Assembly: GCA_010093685.1 (NCBI GenBank)
Contig: MU006228.1
Span: forward strand, 293,111-357,110
DNA: 64,000 nt
Direction: 5' to 3'
DNA from: Ophiobolus disseminans
Taxonomy: Eukaryota; Ascomycota; Dothideomycetes; Pleosporales; Phaeosphaeriaceae
Shown here: one piece after another, positions 53,631 to 64,000 of the stretch
Numbering within the stretch: the first letter of the stretch is position 1
How the letters are laid out: every line of letters starts with the position of its first letter
Notes under the pieces: generated by a model
Seen by the model: only the letters and a program-made list of their open reading frames with translations
Database searches by the model: none
Told to the model about the DNA's origin: nothing
Program-made: the position numbers and the translations under genes

Positions 53631-55080
53631 GGGCTGCTTGTTGTGCAACTAAGGGTATGTTTGGCTAAGGACATGATGTTTCGATTGGACTCATTGATGT
53701 CCCTTTGATGGTTTGATCGGGTCATGGTCGTTTTTGAAAAGACAGAAAGACAGTCTGCAGGCGCTTCATCGATCTGGTGTGCCTTTGCGCATCACCACAT
53801 CGCTAGCATAGCCTCGCTAAAAGTGATTTTCTTTTCTTTTCGGTCGCATTAATACGTAACTTCAAACTCACACCTCACCGTGACTGAATTTGCCTGATGT
53901 TCACTTGAAAAGCATACTTCATCACATAGCATTGCTTCCAATTCTAAACACCAGGTACTTTGAGTTGTGTTCTTGAACTATCTGGCCGCTATGAATTTGA
54001 GACGTCTTGGTGTAAGCTGAGGTTATGCATGCGTCCAGGAACGTGTGAAGATGTGTTGGACTACTTCGGGTCGTGTTGCCGTCCTTACTGATAGACGTTG
54101 GGGGAGGATATCTAAACAACCTTGACTCTAAACTTGATCCTTACGTCCTCTCTCTTCTTCTCCTCAAAGGTGGCCAGTAGAGTGACATCGCGTACCGATG
54201 CGATACCTAGATAGCCGTGCGCGAGAGCTAGCGCTCAAAAGTCTGTGCCTTTGCGACGTCTTACATCAAACTCGCTAGCATTGCCAGGGACGACGCCGCC
54301 GTAGAAGCCAACGTCGACCCAGCACCCGCCCATTCCCCGCGTCTTAATCACGCGTCAACAAGTCGAATAAATACGCCTATGTGCCCACATGAAAAAAGCG
54401 TAGGAGTAGGCAGGGCTTTCGAGTAGTAAACAGCTCCGGCGTGCCTTGGGAAGGTTGGGACCGTGGTACTGTGCTGGCGAATGAGATGCCAAACTGCTGT
54501 ACACGCGTGATTATGGGGGTTGTGGTGTGCATTTTGTGTCGGGCTCGGGGTTCGGAGATTAGATCAGAGTGTAGTACGAAACCTCCAGGCTTGTAAAGTG
54601 TGGCCTATCTACACGAAGAAAGTGTTTGCGAGGTTGTGAGTACGTTTCGGGAAAGAGTGGTTGGTAGCGTTTGAGGATGAGTTATGAGATTGGGATAGCA
54701 CTGTGCAGGAGATACATGTCATGTATGCAGCTCTGATGTTGTAGCATGAGATGAGTTTAAGAGACGTGGCAGTAGAGCTTCATGCTTGCTGCCGTTGCTG
54801 CTCACTAATTGATGCTTGGAATGAAGGTATGATTGCACATTGATAAGATATCCAAATTTCTTCAGTATTAGGATCTGTCCGACCAATGAGATTCCAGCGC
54901 CGAGAAGGTGGAGCTGTCAGAACGGGGAAGTGGCGGTAGATCTTGTCGCGCGAGAGAATACTCGTGGCTATGACGGTCAGATATTGAAGGCTGAGGACTC
55001 TCCCCTCCCAGACGACGAGCGATGCGGCTACCTTGTCTCGAGTATGAACAATGCTAATCAGAGGGATCGGATGGCGGGCT
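53631..55080. other. Intergenic, no gene recognised
   Basis: Shared 3' region of the J-domain gene and the CorA-like gene. No open frame with a domain is seen. Confidence 0.5.
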
Positions 55081-57432
55081 TCAAGAGGAATAATGTCTAT
55101 GGGCTGAGCCGTGTCGGTGTCGATGCTCAGAGACAGAGTGACCCGAGCTCGATGGTTTAGGAGAAGAGTTATGTGAGCCATTGCGGTTCCGACTCCGGTA
55201 TGTAGATATAGGTTGAAGAGGCCAATGAGAGATCTCAGGCGTATTCTCAGAGGCTGCCCCGCTGCGATTGTCGTCATTCTCGACTTCTTGCAACTCCGGA
55301 TCAAAGTTGGTCCTCCACCTCTGCTGTTTAGTGAATTTGTCCTTCCTCATGCGATACATTTCGCGAGTCCTGCTGATTTCCGGCATAATCTTCTTGGGAC
55401 TAAACCTTACGATGTCCGGTGCGTCCATCACTAGAGGATAGACAAGGACGGCATCTAGCAGTAACATCAGCAGCGTAATGGCAGACGAGAAGCCCTGGTT
55501 GATATCGCGGAGCCAAAGCAGGATAATAGGACTCAGTAATGCCGCGATAATAACTAAAAGTAGGAGGGTTGGCGCGAAGATTTCGAAGATGTTCCTGATT
55601 AGTATGTACGTTGTTCTGCCCGAGGTGAAAGTCCGTCTTAAAGATCTCCTCATCCATGTCAAAAATACGCGTGTGGAAATAGGCTGACTGTGCTGGATGC
55701 GTGCATGGTCCCGGACTCTATATAGAACCTGATCTTTATATTCAATCAGGCGAGAGCTTCGGATGCTGAGTCGCACCGCATAAGCAACGAGTACAAAGCC
55801 GACTGCCACCAGGAAGAACTGATAGATTGGTACACCTCCGTGGAGCCCCTTAATTTTCATACCGAACAGACTTATAGCGAAGGATAGAGGGATGAAGACA
55901 AACGTAAACTCGGTCAGCTTGAAAATGCTTTCTGCTTCTATGATGCTTCGACGACTATCGACAAGTTGCATCTCCGAGAGTAATGAGGTTGAACACTTGT
56001 TAATGAGCTCCAGGCAGGTGCTCAAGGCTTCTCGGGTTTCTTTCGCAAGCTCCTGGGATCGGCCGTCGTCGCTAAGAAAGTGCGTATCGGTATTGTACGC
56101 AAAGTCTACGAAGGACCGCAGCTGTTGTTCCAGTTCCATGACTGCAGTGTTCAGCTGATACAATGTGCTGCGCCAAAAAATCACATGCTTCTGCAATAGG
56201 TTTTCGTTCAATGTGTCCTTGCGAATTTGCTGAAGAGAAGCACGAATGATGTCCAGAAGACTATGGGTGTCATCATATTTGGTGCGGAAAAGTGCACGAA
56301 GCGGATCATAGGGCGAGTCCAGTTCATTTCCGGGTGATTTCAAGTAGGACTCGAATTTATCCAGAATCAAAGTAGGTGCTCGAAGGCTGTCGAGGCTATG
56401 TATTCTCGAGCTTTCAGGCAACTTGCCTTTCGCCCTTGATGAGCTTTGCCTTTCCTTGACTGTATAGTATGGAACATAGGGTTCAGGTATCTCAGTATGT
56501 GTCTTTAGGTCAGCAGGGGCTTGACCAGGCTTGGTGCTGTCTCTACCCCCTGGTGGTACTTCCACACTACAGGGGTCACCGGGTTCCGTGCGATGGGTTG
56601 AGCGTGTGGCCCCTTGTGGACCCGTACGCTGCTGGTATATTTCTTGTATGCGTGCTCCTCGATATGCTCCTGACACATCTCTTGGACGGATTCTGGATTG
56701 GGTGGGTGCGTTGGGCCTCAGACGCGAGATTTGGTGACGCTGAATGGATTCATCGGGGAACTCACGAATGTTGCCTTCAAGGCGAACAAAGGGCAATGAA
56801 TCAAGTAGAATGATCACTTTATATGCTTAGTATTTGTGTCCGTCATGTCAATAGGAAGTGATTGTGCACGCACCGAATCGACAATTATGCATTTTTCGAG
56901 TCCACATCGTAGCTCGTTCTTCCCAGCCTACCGGATATTCCGTTGTTGAGCCCTTATGATATCTCCCAGGCTCCGGGCACATCTCTAGATTAGAGCGCCA
57001 TATATTTGCAGCAGTTGCTATGCGGTGAAGTCCTCTACATGGCTTGCTGTAGCAGCGGATGAGGGGTTGGTATTCCTCAACTAGCTCTTGTCGAAGCGCT
57101 GTGTCGGCCTTGAAAAGAAGTATGACCGGCCGATACCAGGTGATTGATGAGGAACCCTGGGCGACGATGTTTGAACGCCAAGTCGGCGAGCTGTTTTTCT
57201 TTGCTATTCTCATGTTGTATTCTGATCGATGCAGATGTTGTTTGAACAAGAGTGGGGGGATCTGGAACGTTGCACCTAAGCAATGGATTGTTGATGGCGA
57301 AAGGTCTTCTACTAAAATGATTCGTTCATTAACGTATGTTGGAGCGTGAGCTAGTACACCTTTGAACTCTTTGTGTGATGGCTGCGTGGTATAGTTTATC
57401 CAGGGCTCTTGGGCTGCCGATATTCCCCCCAT
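55081..57432 (-). CDS. CorA-like membrane protein (divalent cation transporter family)
   Basis: Exons 57432-56874 and 56816-55081 join across a 57-nt intron (GTGCGT, TACTAAG branch, AAAG) in phase to 764 residues. The first exon encodes a soluble N-terminal domain. The central part (about 350-480) is helical, as in CorA stalk helices (IIRASLQQIRK, YQLNTAVMELEQQL). Near residue 490 a hydrophobic segment (FTFVFIPLSFAISLFGM) ends at the GMK motif (505-507), where CorA channels have GMN. A second segment follows (IYQFFLVAVGFVLVAYAV), then two more in the C-terminal part. CorA proteins move Mg2+ or similar ions. The Lys at the filter position makes transport uncertain. The frame immediately upstream (57490-58488) may belong to the same gene. 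Confidence 0.75.
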
Positions 57433-57489
57433 AGTAGCTCCTGTACGATCAAAGTAGACATTGTGAGAAAGTCGGGTATGGCGTGTTGT

Positions 57490-58488
57490 CTACGCGCATA
57501 CATTTGGTACTACACTCGGCAAATCTTCTGCTAGCATGGCAGTGCCGACTCTGTAGGCTTCAAGTTTGGCATCAGACGGTGTTGATATCGACTGTACCTC
57601 TGTACTTGTGTTATTACCTACCTGCTCTTTCCTCGGCCGCATTTCGCGCCAACGTATAGCGACCCGCAGCGCGCTCCAAAGGTCACCTTGACTAGACCGG
57701 TCTGGACCGCGTCCCGACATCGTATTCTGCGGTCGATGGGTGGCTTGCCCTGAAGTCTGTTCTTGAGGAGGTCGCTGCATTTGGATGTGGTTTCGGTTGT
57801 TGGAGGTTGAGGCATTGTACTGGTGCTGTGGTGATGAAACAGGCGCCACCAGACTTGCGCCGTTGCCTATAGCTGAACGAATATGTAAGTGTTGATCGTC
57901 TACTGATGCCCGGCGAGAGCGATGTGGAACACGTTCCAGGTCTTTGTTGGGCGTGCGGGTCGTGACTTCGTAATTGCCTAGGGTATGTGTTTGATTCAGC
58001 GACTTTGCACCATTTGAAGTACCCCCGATTTTTTGTTTTCCCGTCCAGACCTCGAGAGCCTCGTGGAAACTTTGATCCTTGCCGAAATTGATTCGTTGTA
58101 TACTATTGTTGCAGTGTGAAAATGCAGTGAAAACCAAGTATTGTGTATTGTCTGATTTGTTGTTCTGCTCGTGCGGACCTCCCAGAAGGCCAGCATAAGG
58201 GTCTGTTTACATGACGTATCTATGATACAGCTGAGGTAAGAGGTACTCGATAAATGAGGAAACAGCACCAGAACACCAACACGTGATCTGCTTCCCATAA
58301 CCGTAACAACTATCCTCGTCTATTTTTGTAGCTTCATCACCGCCACGTTCGGACGAGCCGCTGATCTTATCGCAAGATCCATGTAGTCTCTGGCGATCCT
58401 GTTCGAGACTCGATTGCGAATGGTTGAGCCCGCTGTGTCGTACAGTACCTTCCTCCTCTTTTGGCAATTTCAACGTGTTGCTCGTCAT
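57490..58488 (-). CDS. Hypothetical protein, possibly the N-terminus of the CorA-like gene
   Basis: Exon 1 58488-58211 (MTSNTLKLPKEEEGTVRH) and exon 2 58102-57490 join across a proposed 108-nt intron (GTAAAC ... AATAG) in phase to 296 residues. The protein is hydrophilic, Gln/Ser/Arg-rich, without a recognised domain. The second exon lies in the same strand and ends at a stop only 57 bp from the ATG of the CorA-like gene. That gap has a donor (GTATGC at 57501) and an acceptor (ACAG at 57441) but with mismatched phase; another donor at 57515 (GTGTAG) matches phase but is weak. So the two may be one gene or two. Confidence 0.45.
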
Positions 58489-59168
58489 TCCCCTTTCGGC
58501 GGAGAATCAACACTGTCAACCCTCAACCTGGTCTGTGCTCGTCAAGCAGAAATGTCCAAAGTGTAGGAGTTTTGACGATTGAAGGATTTGTAAAAGGCGG
58601 AAAAGGATGGGATGGGCTCGAAAGCTTTCCTCGGAGTCTGCAAGGAAAGTCGCGCTAGTGTTATTTTAGCGTGCCCAGGTGTTGATCGGTCACGACCCCA
58701 AACATGGTACGTGTCGCGCTCGACCACGACGTGGAACAGTCATGTCGTGCATCGATTGTGAGCACGAAGTCGTCTCAACGAGATACATATACCTTGTTGA
58801 ACAACATTGAGCGGGAGTGAAAGTGTCACCCCAGCCACTCTCATCACCTGCATACCTGTGCGGTAAGAACATCTTTCACATCAGTCCAACAAGAGTCAAT
58901 CTCCATCGGCGGATCGCGCTTTCTTTAATATACAGGCTTTGTAGATTCAAAAAAAAATCAACCGTCTTCGCTGGGCAGCCCAGCTTTTCCGTTAGTATTG
59001 GAACACCTGTCGTGACATAAGTTGCTCTTGCTAACCACAACAATAGGACTTTTCCCGTTTCTTGCAAGCCATCCCCTTTGTATTTCTGGTCATGTTGCTG
59101 TCATTATATTGATTTGTAAGTGCATTGCATCAAGTTTGATCAAAACACCAAATTAACATGTTTGAAAG
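58489..59168. other. Region upstream of the Fig1-like gene
   Basis: It includes intron-like signals (GTTAGT at 58992, AATAG at 59047, GTAAGT near 59116, TGAAAG at 59168) and a reading with RFLQAIPFVFLVM that probably encodes the first membrane segment of the Fig1-like protein. No consistent full N-terminus could be built. Confidence 0.5.
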
Positions 59169-59869
59169 CTGTTACTCTCGCCGGCTGTTCAAGCTACTCG
59201 GCTATGACCAACGTCTATTTGTTTGGTCTTGCATACGCCAGCGCTTCCGATTCGGCAAAATCGGCAGGGAATGTGCTATGGAAAACGCTTGAAGATCTCA
59301 AAGGCTCATCACAACTCGAAGTTCGGGCAGGCTACTTTGGTATGTGCGTGCGCCACCGTGGCATCATCTGGCTCTGCAGCTCGGATGCGGCCGGTCTCGC
59401 ACAGCAAATCGAGCCGCACAACGACCCTTTGGGTCAGATAGGCGTGGCTGCAAAATTCAGGGAACACGTGGTATTTGCTGGCGTTATGATCACGGCTGTT
59501 GTACTCGCGGTCATGTCAATGACTTTACTGCTTACATTTCCTGGCTGGATAAAAGAGCTCGACAGTCGAAATGGCGAACTGGTCGATGTACGTCCTTTCC
59601 CTTCCGAACGGGTATCGCGAGCCACGCTACTCGGAGCCTTTGTAGCTGCAGTGTTGTTACTCATTGCCGGCCTATGGCAGCACATCGGTTCTGTGGGCGC
59701 CGCGGCTATGGCGGAGACCGCAACTTACGGCAATGTGCGAACTGATATCGGAGTTGGTGCAATGACCATGGCTTGGCTTGCGTTCACTCTTGAGGCTACA
59801 GTGACAATGGGATTGCTAATGACGATCTTATCAGTAGTTTTGCTTGATAGGTTCACAGTCAATGACTAA
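59169..59869 (+). CDS. Fig1-type membrane protein (mating/calcium regulator), N-terminus unresolved
   Basis: The exon from 59169 encodes the Fig1-domain body: VTLAGCSSYSAMTNVYLFGLAY, the VRAGYFGMCVR block typical of Fig1 proteins, then three hydrophobic helices (VVFAGVMITAVVLAVMSMTLLLTF; ATLLGAFVAAVLLLIAGLWQHI; MAWLAFTLEATVTMGLLMTILSVVLL) before the stop. In yeast, Fig1 supports calcium influx and cell fusion during mating; fungal relatives have similar roles. The first membrane helix should lie upstream and is seen in frame as RFLQAIPFVFLVMLLSLY, but that reading meets TGA just before the donor. The phase needed by this exon fits a second frame (GHVAVIILIS). Either a frameshift or an unusual splice is involved. 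Confidence 0.6.
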
Positions 59870-60142
59870 AGTTCCGAGCAAGAAAAGATAGACAAATCTC
59901 AAAGCATATATTGAGGCGTTCGGTGGTCCTCACATTGTCCTAACAATGATCCTCTTCGCTTCAATGTATGCTAAAGAAATCTAGCTATGCGAACAAACAT
60001 TCAACACATATGTGAATCGTATTGAACAATGTGAAATGCATTAATGTATGTACACAGGCTCTGCCCAAAGAAAGTAAAATATATACACAAAACCCCAACG
60101 TTTTCCATCCTTTCTCATCCAATTTGCTCATCTCTTCATGAT
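59870..60142. other. Short intergenic region
   Basis: Convergent 3' ends of the Fig1-like and cellobiose dehydrogenase genes. It is AT-rich with no other feature. Confidence 0.5.
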
Positions 60143-63008
60143 CTAAGCAGCATACGAGTCCAAAAAGCTCGCCCTCGTCAACTTCTCCCTTCTCGCAACA
60201 ATCTCCTCACTCTCAAAAACCTCGGGAGACACCGGCACGCGTCCGCTATATCGGCTGAGCCTCGTGCTGCGCTTGTGCACACGAGCTGTATGAACGCGAC
60301 GGGACTTAGATGCTAGTGTGCATTGAGAGTAGTACTCGTTTTGCTTAGTGCAAGTCCAGCCCGTAGCGCACTGAGTAGGGCCGTCGTACCCTGTTCCACC
60401 GCAACGAGCGTAGGCCGCAGCTAGGTCGGATCCGGCCTGGGAAGGTGCGGGAGTGGAGGCTGGGGGAGCGGAAGGGGCTGACTCTACGGGCGATTCGGAC
60501 TCGACGGGACTGCCAGACTGAACTGGAGCAGCGGATGGGATAACGGGCGAGCCAGCTCCAGTAAGGGAGGAAACAGGTGCCGTAAGCGACAATGTGACAG
60601 CAGGCTTGGTAACGGTTGGGACAGCCTCAGGGAGAGCGGGAGTGGTACCGTTGGCTAAGATTCCGCCCAGTGCGAGGATACGTGCGGCAGCAGCTTCAGC
60701 AGCGACCATGATAATGGCCTGAGTGTTGCCAGTAGGAAGATCAGGGTGGAATGAAGCATCGACAACGAAGAGATTGTCAGTGCCGTATACCTTGGTGTCG
60801 GCATCGACAACAACACCAGCATCGCCCTTGGTGCCCATCTTTGCAGTGCCAACGTAGTGAGAACCGCTCTTGAATTCTTTGATGAGATCGGCGCCTGTGA
60901 CGTTGGCGACCCCGGTAGGAGCAATAAGAGTAAGAGTCGAGTTACCACCTTGAGCCATCTTGATCAAGCGGTTCATCATGAGAGTCGCAGCTTCCTTATC
61001 AACGGCGGAGGTCATGTGTGGTTTGGTGATGAAAGTCGTAGCACCATCAGCTGTGATGCCGAGACTGCCGACTGATTGAGAGCCATGCGTAGCGTACACC
61101 TTCATCTGGATGGTGTCATCGGAGGGTCCGTTACAGGTGCCCTGGAAAAACACCTCACTGCCATCAGAGGTAGTCACAGATGACCACCAGTTGAGCCGTT
61201 GTCCAGATTGCGCTAGGATGCCCGACCCCTTGGCGAAGAGCTCAACGGTGGTCTGGTTGGGTGTTGTGAAAGCTGTCTTTGGCTCGGAGAGCATAGGAAT
61301 GCTGGTGTTGAACTTGACGGTGAATATGGGATGATCTTTGATCTCTGCGCCAACAGGAAGATTGATCCAATCAGCCTCGTCCGGATGAGCTGCACCGCTT
61401 TTCCCAGCTGCAACGGTCTGAAGCTGCTCTGCAAGGCCAATTCCCGAGTTGAAGAGGATGCGGGGTGTAGACAAAGCGCCAGCTGCAAGGAGAACGCTGC
61501 CGCCAGCCTTTACATTGTAGATGATTTGCTTGCCAGCCGCGGTCTCAACTTCGACACCTGAAATGGATGAGCCCGCACGAACAGCACGAACAACATTGGT
61601 GTTCATGATGAGCTTGAAGTTCGAGAGTTTCTGGGCGAGGGGAAGATATGTCTTGACAGGCCCGGAGCGAAGGCCGCCCGCCACGTTCCATGCAGGATGA
61701 CCGTACACATCCGTCTTCGAGTTGGGGTCTTTGATGAAGTCTGTCTCGGCCCAGCCTTGGCCGGCGAAGAATTGAGAAAGCACACCATAGGCTTCGTCGT
61801 TGTAGCGGTTGCCGTCCATTGAACCGTAGGTCTGGCCGGGGTTGCGCTCCCAGACGCGGTCGGCAGCAGCGGAAACATCAGCCCACTTCCAGCCGACGGG
61901 CCACTTATCATCGAAGTCTTTCTCTTGGGGTTTGACGAACATCATTGCGTTGACCGAGGTTCCACCACCGAGCAAACACCCTGCCATATCGGCGGTATCC
62001 GTGCAGTAGGCGGGACTTCCTACATCGCTCAGATAGTAACCATATCCGGGAACATCGTACATGGTGACGGTAGAGTTCCACTCCAACGTGTCGGTGTTGC
62101 CAGACGATGCGAGCGAGGGGCCACCACGCTCGATTAGGAGCACGGAGGCGCCGCTCTCGGCAAGCCTTTCGGCTGCGATAATGCCAGCAGGTCCACCTCC
62201 AGCGACAATGTAGTCGTAGGTTTCGTTTGCAATGGATGCAGTTGTGTTGCCTCCAGAAATTGGGGCCGTCGAGTTGTTGCCAGGTACTGGAGTCGTTGGG
62301 ACAGTAGTATTACCAGAGTCAGAGCCGCCCTGAACAGCAAGGGCCGCCCAAGTGTCGAATTTTGCACTCTTCGCGTTGTCCATCGGCATACCGAACGCTC
62401 CAAAACCTCCATTATGGTAATTCAGGGCAGCAGATGCAGACGCCGAGTCAGTCAGAGGGGCTTTCGCGAAGGCCCATCCCATGATGTTTACGGCAGGAGA
62501 GTCGTAGATGACTAGACCGTCAGCGACGTTGTCGCTGATACAGTTTGAGCAAAGGAAAGTGTAGGAGAACGCGGTCTCGTTGACGAAGGTACCATCAGGA
62601 ATGGGTGTCATGCTGAAGTTACTAGTCTTTACGGCTGGATTGGTATAGCCGCTGTTCAGTAGTTAGTATTACAAATGCGAAGGGCACCTGTTGAACCACT
62701 CACGTTGCCTGTCTGAACGAAGATACGATCTCACCATCATTCGGCCATGCGACGATGAGAGGGTTGCCAGTCATGCTTTGACCCATGCTGAAACCAGCCC
62801 AACCTCCTCTATTGGTGATAGGCGCCTGGATTTGCGCAATGAAGTCTGTTGTAGGATTCTCTGGTAGAGCAATACCGAATGTGTAGCCTGACACATGCTG
62901 ATATCCATTGAAGGTGATGCCCGTCTTAGCATCGACGTACGGCGAAGAGGTTTGAGCTACGGCTCGAAGCGCAAAGAGTGCGGAGCTGAGGATGAAAGAA
63001 CGTGACAT
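60143..63008 (-). CDS. Cellobiose dehydrogenase (cytochrome domain, GMC flavin domain, CBM1)
   Basis: Exons 63008-62704 and 62651-60143 join across a 52-nt intron (GTGAGT, CTAACTAC branch, AACAG) in phase to 937 residues. A signal peptide (MSRSFILSSALFALRAVAQ) leads into the cytochrome b domain with the heme ligands Met79 (SMGQSMTG) and His181 (NYHNGGF). A Thr/Ser/Gly linker follows, then the flavin domain with GGGPAG (253-258) and the catalytic pair His700 (GSHYVGTAKMG) and Asn744 (PTGNTQ). A CBM1 cellulose-binding module follows at about 847-879. It has the CBM1 Cys pattern and Tyr residues on the binding face. The enzyme oxidises cellobiose and can pass electrons to lytic polysaccharide monooxygenases. 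A further 58-residue basic tail after the CBM1 is unusual. The ascomycete class with CBM1 fits. Confidence 0.93.
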
Positions 63009-64000
63009 GTTGATGATATGAATCAAGTTGGTATGAAAAGAATGTGTGGGCACGGCCTACAAAGAATGACTGAGCCTTCAAGGCTGTAAAGAATGACAAG
63101 AAAATTGTTCGAGAAAGAACGAGCAAAGAAAGAATGGATGCAAGCAAGTCGCTGGTGACAAAACCTACAATGGGGACTCATCGCCCTATTATACATGCTG
63201 TGCATGTTTCCATACATGCGGGTCTCGGAATCCTCAATCTTCCCAATTCAGAACTACGTCCTTCTGTTACCATAGTGCGAGTCAATCAAGCCCGTGATGC
63301 AGCCTTGAATCATTGACGACCATGTCTTTGGGCCGGATTGGGCTCTCAAATCCAGAAAAACGGTTTTGCATACGCATGTCAAGGTTGTTTTGGCGCCGGA
63401 CCTACGCGGGAGATAGATTGCACTTGGGGCAAGCGAAGAAAAGCCGATGCGGGTAACCGCGACGTCCAGCATGGTGACGTATAATCAGGGCTATGTGATT
63501 CGTTGATGGGGGTGTTTCGAGTCCGATGGTGCGGTTTGATCTTGGGTGTGGGTCTAGCTGTTTCAAAACAACGTGGCCAAGGCAGGAGATGGACGTCCTG
63601 GAAATCTGCCACCGCGGTGCTGATTCTTGATCTTGAAGAAGAGCCGAGTCATACCCGTCAAACCGCGCATGACTCTCCGCGAAAAAGAGCAAACCCAGGC
63701 GATGAAAATTCAAACATGTCGGACATGGCGACCTGGAGGCGCTACCACCACCTCCACCACAACGCCTCGCGAGCGATGAGCAGCTTGGAGAGACCTGCAC
63801 TCCAAGAGCAGATTCTAAGCAGCCCGAGAAACAGAACCGATGACATAAACCTTTGATACAATACTGGCGACTTGGCCTGTGTATGGAGCAGGCGATGCAT
63901 CGCGAAACCTCTCTCCAGCCCTCAGACGACTGCGACACTCGACCGTGTATGTGCCGAACGGGTGGTGTGTGGTGCACATCGTTAAGCTTCATCCATCACA
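63009..64000. other. Upstream region of cellobiose dehydrogenase to window end
   Basis: This carries the promoter of the cellobiose dehydrogenase gene and otherwise no recognised gene. A minus-strand frame at 63402-63992 and a plus-strand frame at 63503-63856 overlap, and neither has a domain. Confidence 0.45.

Noticed and set aside
63402..63992. Minus-strand frame of 196 codons at the window end
   Set aside because: It has low similarity to real proteins in composition and overlaps a plus-strand frame; no start context or domain supports it.
1..64000. tRNA, rRNA, CRISPR arrays and operon-like bacterial features
   Set aside because: I found no T-loop consensus in a cloverleaf context, no rRNA sequence and no spaced repeats. 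The gene structure is eukaryotic.

Overview
This is a nuclear window from a filamentous ascomycete. Genes carry short introns of about 45-110 nt with GTRNGT donors, (G)CTAAC-like branch points and YAG acceptors, and the gene set is typically fungal (PTPA/RRD1, HBS1, TFB3, URI/Bud27, ataxin-10/Ctr86, MARVEL, Fig1, cellobiose dehydrogenase). The left 12 kb is made of dead retrotransposons with C-to-T/G-to-A decay like that left by repeat-induced point mutation (RIP). A Dothideomycete such as a member of the Pleosporales is my best guess, by inference only.

Layout. Positions 1-12.2 kb form an AT-rich repeat block. It holds a Ty1/copia fragment (RT, RNase H, 3' LTR), a second copia fragment (protease, integrase), the 3' end of a plus-strand Ty3/gypsy chromovirus, and a full-length minus-strand copy of the same family (5366-11172). 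The minus copy is inserted into the LTR of the plus copy and is flanked by the duplicated 5-bp target CCTGC. Further right lie a copia LTR (11595-11790) and a solo LTR of another family (12020-12214, duplication ATATA). The block carries no intact gene.

Positions 12.6-43.1 kb are a compact gene island: a four-helix membrane protein, a secreted SGNH-type esterase with a frameshift, a secreted six-bladed propeller protein, a tail-anchored basic protein, a nuclear-type SANT protein with Cys/His modules, PTPA/RRD1, a small mitochondrial-type gene, HBS1, an Ala/Pro-rich protein, a flavin reductase fusion, a MARVEL protein, TFB3, a URI/Bud27-like protein, an ataxin-10 homologue and two orphan genes. 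TFB3 and URI are divergently transcribed from a shared 310-bp interval.

Positions 43.1-64 kb are looser. They hold a broken F-box-like gene, a C2H2 zinc-finger regulator, a four-exon VOC/glyoxalase-fold gene, a J-domain protein, a CorA-like transporter, a Fig1-type protein and a CBM1-bearing cellobiose dehydrogenase, separated by up to 2.4 kb with no recognisable gene.

Several genes belong to general cell machinery (ribosome rescue, TFIIH, PP2A activation, the prefoldin-like URI network). The three secreted enzymes suggest a plant-matter or extracellular lifestyle. I see no biosynthetic cluster, CRISPR array, tRNA or rRNA gene. The exon structures were derived by hand from splice signals and reading phase, not from transcripts. 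I found no convincing new system; the most unusual protein-level observations are an HMG-box-like segment inside the ataxin-10 homologue and the paired Cys/His modules in the SANT protein.
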